The position numbers were made by a program, and so were the translations under genes. The notes beneath the pieces are model-generated. The model was not told the DNA's origin and made no database searches. It saw nothing but the letters and a program-made list of their open reading frames with translations. Below, piece after piece: positions 42,802-51,622 of a DNA stretch of 64,000 bases. Numbering within the stretch: position 1 is the first letter of the stretch; each line of letters starts with the position of its first letter. Origin of the DNA: Cellvibrio sp. 79 (GTDB lineage: Bacteria > Pseudomonadota > Gammaproteobacteria > Pseudomonadales > Cellvibrionaceae); assembly GCA_003056245.1 (NCBI GenBank), contig MVDH01000003.1, forward strand, positions 1,413,331 through 1,477,330. Reading direction: 5' to 3'.

Positions 42802-42829
42802 ATAATAATCTTTCTCACCTATAAGTCAA
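42802..42829 (-). promoter_or_regulatory. Promoter-like -35/-10 pair of the candidate small RNA
   Basis: TTGACT (42824-42829) and TATTAT (42802-42807) on the minus strand are separated by 16 bp (17 if ATTATT is taken as the -10). It is among the closest matches to the sigma-70 consensus that I noticed in this window and lies outside any gene. Confidence 0.55.
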
Positions 42830-42853
42830 TTCTTTTTTGAGAATTATTCTTAT

Positions 42854-43651
42854 TTATGGTGTTTTAGATGTCTTTAGTTGCAACAACTGGGTGTTGAGTT
42901 GGTTAATTTTAGCTGCCATCTCTTCAATAAGGCCCAGGCAGATTTGCGGTTGATGCTCAATCAACGTAATGAATTCTTCTTTGCGTACTGCTAATACGGT
43001 GCAATCGCTACTGGCGATAACAGAGGCGATGCGAGGCTGGCGAGTAAAAACAGCCAACGCGCCAAAAATTTCATTGGCATGTATTTCCCCGACTTTAATC
43101 CCATCACATACCGCGTCAGCGGAACCTTCCAGTAAGGTGTAAACCTTGTGTGCGGCATCGCCTTGCTGGATGATGGTTTCTCCTGCGCGATAATGCATAA
43201 AGCCTGCAGAAGGTTGGAATTCACTACGCAGTTCCTGGGTAAATGCTTGCTCATAGATGCTCAGGGTGCAAAGCAGATAGTAGGCCCAGTTGCGCTGGCT
43301 TTTCAGGTCGGCATTAACGGCGGTCACCAACGCGTCGCGTTCATAAGTTACAAACGTAACCGGTGCTTTGCAGGAGAATTGACCTTGGGGAAGGTTGAGG
43401 GATCTCGGTAAGCCAAGCAGGTCACCTTCGGTAAAATGCATCACCAGTTTGCCATTCAAATAATAATCTACCTGGCCTTCGGTAATGCGCAGTAACCGGG
43501 TTGGGTTTATATCGGCAAATATGTCATTACTTATGTTGACAACAAACGGGGCATCCGCAGGTTCAACTTGCGCGCACAAAAGCTCACTGAGGCCGCGCAA
43601 TTTGGCGGCCAGATCAGACATCAATTCAGACTGTTTAATAGGGAAGTGCAT
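42854..43651 (-). CDS. Cyclic-nucleotide-binding-like regulatory protein (no DNA-binding domain)
   Basis: The 265-residue protein has a C-terminal cNMP-binding domain (about 135-250: YRAGETIIQQGDAAHKVYTLLEGSADAV, EIFGALAVFTRQPRIASVIASSDCTVLAV). A weaker copy at about 40-125 (NPTRLLRITEGQVDYYLNG) suggests two tandem domains. It lacks the CRP-type helix-turn-helix, so it is a signal-responsive protein and not a CRP regulator. The ATG at 43651 follows AGAGG; a GTG 15 bp upstream is less likely. The start of the candidate small RNA lies about 60 bp after its stop. Confidence 0.78.
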   Translation of the reverse strand: MHFPIKQSELMSDLAAKLRGLSELLCAQVEPADAPFVVNISNDIFADINPTRLLRITEGQVDYYLNGKLVMHFTEGDLLGLPRSLNLPQGQFSCKAPVTFVTYERDALVTAVNADLKSQRNWAYYLLCTLSIYEQAFTQELRSEFQPSAGFMHYRAGETIIQQGDAAHKVYTLLEGSADAVCDGIKVGEIHANEIFGALAVFTRQPRIASVIASSDCTVLAVRKEEFITLIEHQPQICLGLIEEMAAKINQLNTQLLQLKTSKTP

Positions 43652-43764
43652 AAGGCCTCTAGTCACTAAATGGCGTAAACAACACGTTTTTTAGTGTAGC
43701 CTGTGTCACCGGAAAATTTGTATTTCCCGCTTCAGTCTGTGACTCTTGTGTCGTTTTTGCGAAA

Positions 43765-44061
43765 TCAGGCAGTAGCCTGATTGAAACCACTACCGTTTTC
43801 CGGCAGCTCCGCTTCAAAGACAAGTCGGGTTTTCAGGTCAGAGGGAAGATCATTCCAATGAACATCCATCAATGCGCCCTGCAAGGCGTAAAGCATGACT
43901 TTGGATACATTGATGTCTCGGGCTCTGATGCGTCGATAAGCTTCGACAGCGCCCATTCGTTTGAGGTCGGCGTGGGTGTTAATCCCTATTGCACGCAGGA
44001 TATTTACCGATGCCATTCCAAGGTTCTTTAATTGCAATAACTCACTATGACAGGCAGTCAT
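43765..44061 (-). CDS. Stand-alone TfoX C-terminal domain protein
   Basis: The 98-residue protein consists of one helical domain with LLQLKNLGMASVNILRAIGI, LKRMGAVEAYRRIRA, YALQGALMDVHWNDLP, matching the C-terminal half of TfoX/Sxy competence regulators. The N-terminal TfoX half is absent. The ATG at 44061 with GGAG 10 bases upstream is chosen; a TTG nine bases earlier is possible. The role in competence is an inference, because the C-terminal domain alone is common and uncharacterised. Confidence 0.72.
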   Translation of the reverse strand: MTACHSELLQLKNLGMASVNILRAIGINTHADLKRMGAVEAYRRIRARDINVSKVMLYALQGALMDVHWNDLPSDLKTRLVFEAELPENGSGFNQATA

Positions 44062-44090
44062 ACAATGCAATCTCCATTTATTATTATCGG

Positions 44091-44279
44091 ATGTTGTGTT
44101 TAAAATTCCCGTTAACAGCGCAGGCTTATCTTACATACTTGCTTCTCTTGTGCAATCCCTTTCGACTGAAAGAGCAGAAACTTAAGATCAGCGGTGGAAA
44201 AATATTTGGCCTGCTGGCGTATGTTGTAGCGATTATTTTTATACATGAACCCAGTTCGCCGGAGAAATCAGGTGTTTGA
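44091..44279 (+). CDS. Small membrane protein ahead of the M15 peptidase
   Basis: The 62-codon frame encodes two hydrophobic segments (about 8-22 and 38-52) separated by a Lys-rich loop. It ends in a stop (TGA 44277-44279) that overlaps the start of the peptidase gene, so translational coupling is likely. It has regular codon use but only a weak ribosome site. I do not recognise a family. Confidence 0.45.
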   Translation: MLCLKFPLTAQAYLTYLLLLCNPFRLKEQKLKISGGKIFGLLAYVVAIIFIHEPSSPEKSGV

Positions 44280-44952
44280 CCCGATACAACGCCAATTACT
44301 TGGTCTCGATGAAAATTTTCTGGCGCACTCTCCAGAGTTGAACAGCCGGCTTCATCCAGCAACTCTAGCAGCAGTTTTGGATTTGCGCGCGCGCGCTGCG
44401 AAATTTGATTTCGATTTGCGAATTGCGAGCAGTTTTCGTAGTTTTGAGCGGCAATTGTTGATCTGGAATAATAAAGCACTTGGTCTGCGCCCGGTGTTGG
44501 ATTCCGCAGGCGCATCTTTGGATGTTCATCGATTGAGTGATCGCGAAAAAGTATTTGCGATTTTGCGCTGGTCGGCCTTGCCGGGTGCCTCCCGTCATCA
44601 TTGGGGTACTGACCTTGATGTTTATGGTGCGGCGCATATTGATCCCGATTATCAGATTCAGCTCACTGTCGCTGAAACCGAAAATGATGGCCCTTTTGCA
44701 CAATTTCATCGATGGCTGGATGTTGAATTGCGGCAAGGGGCTTGTCAGTTCTATCGCCCTTATGCAGAAGATCGCGGTGGAATAGCACCGGAGCCATGGC
44801 ATTTAAGTTACGCGCCCTTGGCAAAAAATTATGCGCAGGTTTTTACGCAAGAACTTTTACGCGAGCAGCTTGAACAGGCCCCACTGGAGTTAAAAGACAC
44901 GGTCCTGGAAAATCTGGATGAAATTTTCCAGTGCTACATTCGTGTCGATTAA
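44272..44952 (+). CDS. M15B-type D-alanyl-D-alanine carboxypeptidase (VanY-like)
   Basis: The 226-residue protein shows the LAS/VanY metallopeptidase motifs SRHHWGTDLDVYG (zinc His and Asp) and PEPWHLSY (catalytic Glu, zinc His), plus FRSFERQLLIWNNK. The family trims D-Ala from peptidoglycan stems. No signal peptide is seen; the small membrane protein upstream overlaps its start and may help place it. GTG at 44272 with GGAG 8 bases upstream gives the start MFDPIQRQLLGL; an in-frame ATG at 44245 would lack a ribosome site. Confidence 0.85.
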   Translation: MFDPIQRQLLGLDENFLAHSPELNSRLHPATLAAVLDLRARAAKFDFDLRIASSFRSFERQLLIWNNKALGLRPVLDSAGASLDVHRLSDREKVFAILRWSALPGASRHHWGTDLDVYGAAHIDPDYQIQLTVAETENDGPFAQFHRWLDVELRQGACQFYRPYAEDRGGIAPEPWHLSYAPLAKNYAQVFTQELLREQLEQAPLELKDTVLENLDEIFQCYIRVD

Positions 44953-44976
44953 ATTTCTCAATCGGGATAAATTATT

Positions 44977-46341
44977 TTGAATACAACGTCTCCTGCGGTA
45001 TCGAAAATTGGCATTCGTTCATGGATGTTGTTCGATTGGGCCGCACAACCATTTTTTACTGTCATCATTACTTTTATTTTTGGTCCTTATTTTGTATCGC
45101 GACTTGCCAATGATCCGGTGTCGGGTCAAGCAGCTTGGGGTTATACGATTGCCGCAGCAAGTATTTTGATTGCTATCTTATCGCCATTACTAGGCGCGAT
45201 TGCCGATGAAACCGGCAGGCGCAAACCCTGGATCGCATTTTTTGCGGCAATTAAAATTATTGCGCTTTTATTGCTATGGCAGGCTGCACCTGGCTCGTCC
45301 CTGTTACTGCCAATGTTGTGCATTATTGCAGCGATGGTCGCGGCCGAATTTTCAATCGTATTTAATGATTCGATGATGCCGAGATTAATTCCCGCGCAGG
45401 ATATTGGCCGCATTTCAAATCTGGCATGGGGTTTGGGGTATGCCGGTGGGCTGGTAGTGTTATTCAGTGTGCTGTTGTTGCTCGCAGGCAATCCACAAAC
45501 CGGTAAAACTCTGGCGGGAATAACTCCGCTGTTTGGGTTGGATGCCAATTTCGGTGAAGATGCTCGCATCACTGGCCCCTATGCTGCACTGTGGTATGCA
45601 TTATTTATTTTACCGATGTTTTTATTCACGCCTGACGCCGGAAAAGGTTCACCGTTGTTGCGCGCTATAAATAATAGCTTGCGTGATTTAAAAAATACGC
45701 TGCGCGAACTAAAACAGCGTCGCAACTTGTTGCGCTTCTTGATTGCGCGCATGATTTATCAGGATGGCGTTAACGGCCTGCTTGCGCTTGGTGGCACATT
45801 TGCAGCGGGAATGTTTGCCTGGCAAACCATCGAAATGGGCGTGTATGGAATTTTATTGTTGGTGGTTGCTATTGGTGGTTGTGTTTATGCCGGTCGATTG
45901 GACAAACGTTTTGGCTCCAAAAAAGTAGTGCAATTAAGCTTGTTATGTTTAATTGTGGCGACTGCAGGAATTATTTCTACTGGCCCGGGCTACACCTTGT
46001 TCGGGCTAATTCAGTTATCGACTCAGGATAGTGGTGGCTTGTTTGCGACTGCAGCGGAAAAGGCCTACATCGTTTTTGGATTATTAATTGGCATTGCTTT
46101 TGGCCCAGTGCAGGCCTCGTCCCGTTCTTACATGGCGCGCAGTGTTGATGTGGATGAAGCCGGAAAATATTTTGGTATTTATGCGCTCGCCGGGCGCGCG
46201 ACTTCTTTTCTCGCGCCTATGACAGTGGCGACGATTACTATGCTGACTGATTCCGCCCGCTTGGGGATGGTGGCACTTATTGTATTTTTAGTTGCTGGAT
46301 TTTTATTGTTGGCCAAGGCGGCATATCCGGCACGCGCGTAA
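44977..46341 (+). CDS. MFS transporter, UMF1/Atg22-like family
   Basis: The 454-residue membrane protein has about 11-12 helices and the UMF1 hallmarks SWMLFDWAAQPFFTVIITFIFGPYF near the start and ADETGRRKPWI in the first loop. UMF1 proteins are uncharacterised relatives of the yeast vacuolar amino acid exporter Atg22. It starts with TTG preceded by GGGATAAA, 25 bp after the peptidase gene. The substrate is unknown. Confidence 0.82.
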   Translation: MNTTSPAVSKIGIRSWMLFDWAAQPFFTVIITFIFGPYFVSRLANDPVSGQAAWGYTIAAASILIAILSPLLGAIADETGRRKPWIAFFAAIKIIALLLLWQAAPGSSLLLPMLCIIAAMVAAEFSIVFNDSMMPRLIPAQDIGRISNLAWGLGYAGGLVVLFSVLLLLAGNPQTGKTLAGITPLFGLDANFGEDARITGPYAALWYALFILPMFLFTPDAGKGSPLLRAINNSLRDLKNTLRELKQRRNLLRFLIARMIYQDGVNGLLALGGTFAAGMFAWQTIEMGVYGILLLVVAIGGCVYAGRLDKRFGSKKVVQLSLLCLIVATAGIISTGPGYTLFGLIQLSTQDSGGLFATAAEKAYIVFGLLIGIAFGPVQASSRSYMARSVDVDEAGKYFGIYALAGRATSFLAPMTVATITMLTDSARLGMVALIVFLVAGFLLLAKAAYPARA

Positions 46342-46383
46342 TAGGTTTTTGGATTGCTAAATTGATGTAACGCAGAGGTAAGT

Positions 46384-47100
46384 ATGTTAGTGATTTTTGA
46401 TTGTGATGGCGTATTGGTTGATAGTGAAATTATTTCTGCGCAAGTCACCAGTGATTGTTTAAAAGAAATTGGTATTGAAATAAGTGCGGCTTATTTTTTG
46501 GAAACTTATCGCGGTAAATCGGTTGCTGATTGTATTCGTATGATTACTGAGGAGTTATCTGCCCAGGATTCCTGGAAATCCTTGAGTGATGCAGAAAGAA
46601 CAGAGCAAGGTGCGCAATTCTGGCGGCATGTACAATTACAAACCCTGGTAGTGTGCGAGCAGCAGCTGGAGCCAATAGCAGGGATAATGCCAGTGCTGGA
46701 TTACTTGCGCGATAACGGAATTCCTTTTTGTGTGGCCTCCAACGGAAAACACGAGAAAATGCGCATGACACTCGCCAAGACTAACATCATGCCTTATGTA
46801 CAAGGGCGCGTATTTAGTTTTGAAGATGTGACGCGCGGAAAGCCTGCACCGGATTTATTTTTGTACGCAGCAAAAACATTAAATGCAGAACCGGCGACAG
46901 CCATCGTGGTTGAAGATTCGCTCACCGGCATTCAGGCCGCACTTGCGGCGGGCATGCGTCCGCTCGGTTATTGTCCGTCTAATGCAAATGGCAGCGATAA
47001 TATTTTATTGCCAGAGATGCGCGCATTGGGTGCAGAAGTGTTTTTCTCCATGGATGAATTGATTCCATTGATTCTAAAAACCAGCACTGTGAAAAATTAA
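46384..47100 (+). CDS. HAD-family phosphatase/phosphoglucomutase-like enzyme
   Basis: The 238-residue protein has HAD motif I at residues 4-9 (IFDCDG, nucleophile D6 and acid D8), the motif II region VASNGKHEKMR, the Lys of motif III in RGKPAPDLF and the motif IV acid pair VVEDSLTGIQAA. The cap domain is of the beta-phosphoglucomutase/YniC type. It probably dephosphorylates a sugar phosphate. It sits 42 bp after the UMF1-type gene and 15 bp before cysE. Confidence 0.88.
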   Translation: MLVIFDCDGVLVDSEIISAQVTSDCLKEIGIEISAAYFLETYRGKSVADCIRMITEELSAQDSWKSLSDAERTEQGAQFWRHVQLQTLVVCEQQLEPIAGIMPVLDYLRDNGIPFCVASNGKHEKMRMTLAKTNIMPYVQGRVFSFEDVTRGKPAPDLFLYAAKTLNAEPATAIVVEDSLTGIQAALAAGMRPLGYCPSNANGSDNILLPEMRALGAEVFFSMDELIPLILKTSTVKN

Positions 47101-47115
47101 CGGACAGTCACTGTT

Positions 47116-47928
47116 ATGCAAACCGCCCTTCAAAATTTTGCCCACGTGGATGTGTGGCAAGAAATCCGCGCAGAAGCGCAACAAGCCAGTGCGACCGAAC
47201 CGGTGCTGGCAAGCTTTTATCACGCCAGTATTTTGAATCACCATTCATTTGCGGCAGCGATATCTTTTCATCTCGCTAACAAGCTGGATAGTCAGGCATT
47301 GCCGGCGATGATGTTGCGTGAAGTATTTGAAGAGGCGATGAAGGCGGATGCCACTATTGAAGACGCGATGCGCGCGGATATTCGTGCGCACCGCGAGCGC
47401 GACCCGGCTTGTAAATTATTTTTTATGCCGTTTTTGTTTTTTAAGGGTTATCACGCACTTCAATCCTGGCGAATTTCCCATTGGTTGTGGCAGCAAGGGC
47501 GTAATGCATTGGCGCTTTATTTCCAGAACCAGATTTCGCAAGCGTTTGATGTGGATATCCATCCGGGTGCACGCATTGGCAAAGGCATCATGATTGATCA
47601 CGCTACCGGCGTGGTAATTGGTGAAACGGCAGTCATTGACGATGATGTATCAATGCTGCACAGCGTTACGCTTGGTGGCAGCGGCTGCGTGAAAACAGAT
47701 CGTCACCCTAAAATTCGTCGAGGGGTTTTGATTGGTGTCGGCGCAAAAATTCTAGGTAATATTGAAGTGGGTGAAGGCGCGAAAATCGGGGCGGGGAGTG
47801 TGGTGCTGGAATCTGTTGCTCCGCATACCACAGTTGCCGGTGTGCCCGCCAAACTGGTTGGCAGGCCCAAGGGTGAGTCACCGGCGCTGGATATGGATCA
47901 TCATCTTAATGAGAGTGATGATTGTTAA
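47116..47928 (+). CDS. cysE: Serine O-acetyltransferase
   Basis: The 270-residue enzyme has the N-terminal helical domain of CysE and a left-handed beta-helix from about residue 145: VDIHPGARIGKGIMIDHATGVVIGETAVI ends with GGSGC and HPKIRRGVLIGVGAKILGN. The His in DHATG and its Asp partner are the catalytic pair. It makes O-acetylserine, the precursor of cysteine. It is the last gene of a possible MFS-HAD-cysE run. Confidence 0.94.
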   Translation: MQTALQNFAHVDVWQEIRAEAQQASATEPVLASFYHASILNHHSFAAAISFHLANKLDSQALPAMMLREVFEEAMKADATIEDAMRADIRAHRERDPACKLFFMPFLFFKGYHALQSWRISHWLWQQGRNALALYFQNQISQAFDVDIHPGARIGKGIMIDHATGVVIGETAVIDDDVSMLHSVTLGGSGCVKTDRHPKIRRGVLIGVGAKILGNIEVGEGAKIGAGSVVLESVAPHTTVAGVPAKLVGRPKGESPALDMDHHLNESDDC

Positions 47929-47933
47929 TCCGA

Positions 47934-48203
47934 TCAGGCGCTGCGTTGGCCGGGCAAACTGCTGGTCTCATCATCGCAACCATCCAGCAACCACTTCAAC
48001 ACCGATTCACGGCTTTTAAGCATTGATTGATAATGCTCAATCAACATTGTGTTGGGGCGCGGATGCGCTTTCATGGCGGTGATACGATCAGTCAGAAAGG
48101 CAATATCCTGTTCTACTTTCAAACGCGCATTGCCATGTTGGCTGAGCGCGCCTTCAACGACCAGGCGATTGTCTTGCAGTTTTTTTTCGATAAATGGCAA
48201 CAT
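47934..48203 (-). CDS. Small helical hypothetical protein
   Basis: The 89-residue protein is charged and almost wholly helical by composition (VEQDIAFLTDRITAMKAHPRPN and YQSMLKSRESVLKWLL). There is no signal or membrane segment and I do not recognise a family. The ATG at 48203 with GGAG 9 bases upstream is preferred to a longer reading frame whose first 46 residues have no coding character. It converges on cysE with 5 bp between the stop codons. Confidence 0.55.
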   Translation of the reverse strand: MLPFIEKKLQDNRLVVEGALSQHGNARLKVEQDIAFLTDRITAMKAHPRPNTMLIEHYQSMLKSRESVLKWLLDGCDDETSSLPGQRSA

Positions 48204-48386
48204 TAGGCACACTCCCTCGGAAGTAAACCACTGAAGTATGGAAGTGATTTTTGGAAATACCAAAGATTGATTGGTTACATTCTGTGCGCTGTTTATCGCG
48301 ATTGATGACCCGATAGCGGCAAAATCCTGAATTATCGTCAACGGGTGCTATTATCAAGCCATCCTGGTTATTAACGGTTAAATTCC

Positions 48387-49118
48387 ATGAGCAATTCCGA
48401 CTTCGACATTATCTTCCGCGGCGATATCGTTTTCGGCCATCAGTTGACGGATGTCAAACTCAGGCTCCAGCAGCTTTTTAAAGCAGATGCGGCCAAGATC
48501 GATAGTCTGTTCACTGGTCGCCCGGTCCCACTCAAACGCAATCTGGATGAAGTAACTGCCAATAAATATCGCGATGCACTACTGAAATCCGGTGCGATGG
48601 TGGAACTCTATCCGAGCGATAAAAGCCCTGCCAACGCGCCTGTTACCCCGCGCCCCGCGCGCGCCAGGGAGCCCGAATCCAGCAGATGGACGCTCGCACC
48701 AGTGGGATCTTATTTGTCGCCAGTGCTCCAGCGCCCGCCGCAACAGGTAGCCCAAATAGATATTAGTGGCCTGAGCTTGCGCCCTGCTGAAGGTAACCTG
48801 GTTGATAGCATTGAAGTCAGTCAGGAGATTGATGCTGTGGTGATCGTACCCGATTTGGGATTAGCTGCAATCGGTGAGGATCTCATTGGTGCCGATGAGA
48901 AGCTTGAATTACCTCTGGTAGAAATTGAACTGGAAGATTGGGAAATCGCAGCGGTGGGGAGTGATCTCCTAAGGCAGGAGGAGCGCCCGGTGGTCCTGCC
49001 GACAGCAGTTGCCAATAGCGATTTCGGTCTGGCGCCGGCGGGCAGTGATCTCGGCCAGCTAAAACCCAATATAAAACCAATCACGCCTGATATCAGCAAA
49101 CTGCGCCTTGCGGAATAA
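48387..49118 (+). CDS. Protein with an N-terminal FRG-type domain and five exact 28-residue repeats
   Basis: The 243-residue protein begins with a small domain (about 1-75, DFDIIFRGDIVFGHQ..LFTGRPVPLKR) that is found at the start of many uncharacterised membrane proteins of Gammaproteobacteria. A Pro/Arg linker follows. Residues 101-240 are five 28-residue repeats beginning at W101, L129, L157, W185 and F213. Each starts with a hydrophobic-x-Leu/Ile-Ala/Arg-Pro/Ala-x-Gly/Glu-x-x-Leu motif (for example WTLAPVGSYL, WEIAAVGSDL, FGLAPAGSDL). It is acidic in the repeats, with no membrane segment. I do not know its function. It diverges from the small helical gene and precedes asmA. Confidence 0.7.
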   Translation: MSNSDFDIIFRGDIVFGHQLTDVKLRLQQLFKADAAKIDSLFTGRPVPLKRNLDEVTANKYRDALLKSGAMVELYPSDKSPANAPVTPRPARAREPESSRWTLAPVGSYLSPVLQRPPQQVAQIDISGLSLRPAEGNLVDSIEVSQEIDAVVIVPDLGLAAIGEDLIGADEKLELPLVEIELEDWEIAAVGSDLLRQEERPVVLPTAVANSDFGLAPAGSDLGQLKPNIKPITPDISKLRLAE

Positions 49119-49327
49119 TCTGTAAGGCTGCTCATCTTTTCCCTGTGAAATCCCCGCTTGTTTAGCGAGCTGCCGGCTCATTTGCTCCTCCATTCTGATA
49201 AAAAACTCGAACGATCAACGGTTTACGATCATAGTTTTGTGAGATGCGTCGGTTTTTGGCTGGCCGGTGTGGCACTTTGGCCCTAGACTCCGCTCTAACA
49301 AGAGAATGCTGCACAGAGGAAGTTGTT

Positions 49328-51541
49328 ATGAAGATTCTGCTTAAAAGTCTGGTGGTGATTGTTTTCCTGATCGTTCTGGCAATCCTGGCCCTGATTTTCC
49401 TGGTGGACCCAAATCGTTTCAAGCCGCGCATTGAAGCTATCGCTAAAGATCAGGGCGTTGCCCTGCAAATTAACGGTGATTTGGAATGGGATCTTTGGCC
49501 TAGCCTGGGGGTGGCTGTGAATGATGTGCATGTTGCCCCGCTGGCCGAACCGCAGCAGGCAATTGCGGAGCTTAAACAAGCTAGCCTCTTATTGAAGCTC
49601 ATTCCATTGTTTAGTGGTAATTTCCAGGTAGATCATATTGCAGTCGATGGCCTTAACTTTAATCTACGTGTGGATGAAACAGGTAAAGGCAATTGGGAGG
49701 CTTTCAGTAGACCTGCAACAACTACAGCACCACCTTCTGATACTGAATCCAATCTGGCATTGGATGTCCAGCATATAAGCCTCACCAATTCCAATCTCTC
49801 TTACACGGATGTCCAATCGGGTTTAGCATTTAAGTTGGGTGATATCAATCTCACTATGAATAATGTAAATACCCGTAGTGAACCATTTGCAGTGGACTTG
49901 GGATTTGTCCTCGAGCAGACCCAGGCTAACTTAGAAAAATTAATACTTACCGGCAAATTAACTAACCAACTAAGCGTTGATAATTCTTTAGATACCATTG
50001 GGCTCACCGATGGCCAGTTGCAACTGGATATTGCTGCAAAGGAAAAAGCCTCCATTGCATTAACCTATGCTATCGCCGTTACCAGTTTGCAAGATTCTCC
50101 CGCTTATAAGGGTGAGATCACATTGAAAGATACGAATCTGCGGCAATTACTCGAAGCGTTTGACATCCAACTGGAAACTGCCAAAAAAGGTGCATTGGGA
50201 AAATTCAGATTGTCGAGCACAATTGCTGGCGATGCTGAAAAAGTAAAATTGGAAAATTTGCAATTAGTACTGGATGAGACGGCATTAAATGGTAGCGCGG
50301 GAATTACCAATTTCAGCACCAGTTCTATCAAATTATCGCTCAGTGGTGACACTCTGAATGCAGATGATTATTTACCTCCTCCTAGCCAAACCGATGCTCC
50401 ACAGGGTGCGGTTACTGATACTTCTCCCGCTGCATCTGGGCCAGAGGCAGATACATCTTTACCGATGGAAGCTTTGCGCTCGCTTAACCTGAATATCAAG
50501 CTTGCGTTGAAGAAATTAATCGTTAATAAAATCCCGTTGGAAAATGTTGAAGCAAAATTGCTCGCAAAAAATGGCATGATTGAACAAACTCTAAATGCGG
50601 TTGCTTTTAGCGGAAAAATTGCCACAAAAGGCCAATTTGATGCGCGCGGGCAACAAGGGCAATTGCAATTTGATGCGGGAGTGGAGGGCCTGGAATTAGC
50701 GCCCCTGTTAAAAGCAATGGAAATGGATTCCAAATTTGGTTTACAGGGAGCGGTACAAGCGCGTGCGCTGGGTAGCAGTCAAGGTAATTCCACAAACACA
50801 CTATTTAAATCCTTGCGCGCTAATGCTAATTTTTCCGGCGCACAGGTGCGGGTGTCACCTATCAATCTTGAACAACAATTCTGTAAATTGGTAAATCTCG
50901 TTAACAAAGCAGATGATCCTGCGCAAGCTTGGAATGAATACACGGAATTAACAGAGCTATCGGGCAGTGTTAAATGGCGCGATCAAATTATTACTATCGA
51001 TACCTTTAAAGCCGGTGTGGAAAAATTGCAGTTGGGCTCAACCGGAAAAATTAATCTGGCTAATGATGAATACGATATTTTTCTCCCGCTTAAATTAACG
51101 AAAGCAAAAACAGATACGGTGACTGCTGATCAAGTAGCTGTAACCACTAGCGCGAATGGTTGTAGTGTCGGTAGTTATTATTGGCTGGAGCGAGGCCTGG
51201 AATTGTTGCGTTGTAAAGGCTCGCTGGATGAAATCAATCCATTGCATGATTGTCGTCCGGATAAAGATATGCTGGTGCAATTAACCAAAGATTTCGCCGT
51301 GTATAAACTCAAAGAAAAACACGGCGCAAAATTTGATGCTAAAAAGCAGGAGCTGGAACAAAAACTGGATGATAGGAAGCAGGAGGCCAAACAAAAAATT
51401 GAAGATAAAAAACAGCAGCTGATTGATAAGTTGCAGCAACGGCTTAATCGTGGCGCTACTTCCTCGGCTGCTGTAGCAGTACCGGAAGCTGCAGCCTCGT
51501 CAGCGCCGGCTACTGAAACTGCACCGGCAACTCCGCAATAG
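49328..51541 (+). CDS. asmA: AsmA-family outer-membrane assembly/lipid-transfer protein
   Basis: The 737-residue protein has one N-terminal membrane anchor (about 3-24) and a long beta-rich body with AsmA repeats such as GNLEWDLWPSLGVAVNDVHV-like segments near the start. Near the C-terminus is a charged coiled-coil region (KQELEQKLDDRKQEAKQKI) and an Ala/Pro tail. AsmA-like proteins bridge inner and outer membranes and move phospholipids. The start at 49328 has a strong GAGGAAG site; an upstream in-frame start at 49244 adds 28 residues of no value. asmA-mutY-yggX is a conserved order. Confidence 0.88.
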   Translation: MKILLKSLVVIVFLIVLAILALIFLVDPNRFKPRIEAIAKDQGVALQINGDLEWDLWPSLGVAVNDVHVAPLAEPQQAIAELKQASLLLKLIPLFSGNFQVDHIAVDGLNFNLRVDETGKGNWEAFSRPATTTAPPSDTESNLALDVQHISLTNSNLSYTDVQSGLAFKLGDINLTMNNVNTRSEPFAVDLGFVLEQTQANLEKLILTGKLTNQLSVDNSLDTIGLTDGQLQLDIAAKEKASIALTYAIAVTSLQDSPAYKGEITLKDTNLRQLLEAFDIQLETAKKGALGKFRLSSTIAGDAEKVKLENLQLVLDETALNGSAGITNFSTSSIKLSLSGDTLNADDYLPPPSQTDAPQGAVTDTSPAASGPEADTSLPMEALRSLNLNIKLALKKLIVNKIPLENVEAKLLAKNGMIEQTLNAVAFSGKIATKGQFDARGQQGQLQFDAGVEGLELAPLLKAMEMDSKFGLQGAVQARALGSSQGNSTNTLFKSLRANANFSGAQVRVSPINLEQQFCKLVNLVNKADDPAQAWNEYTELTELSGSVKWRDQIITIDTFKAGVEKLQLGSTGKINLANDEYDIFLPLKLTKAKTDTVTADQVAVTTSANGCSVGSYYWLERGLELLRCKGSLDEINPLHDCRPDKDMLVQLTKDFAVYKLKEKHGAKFDAKKQELEQKLDDRKQEAKQKIEDKKQQLIDKLQQRLNRGATSSAAVAVPEAAASSAPATETAPATPQ

Positions 51542-51622
51542 CGAATTGTTCGCTGTGATGGGCAGGGCGCGAATTTGCAGCTAGAATTCGCGCCCATCTC
51601 CCTCGTCACAACTTCATCTTTT

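Noticed and set aside
48204-48341. 46-residue extension of the small helical protein
   Set aside because: The extension overlaps the promoter space of the divergent repeat-protein gene and has no conserved look.
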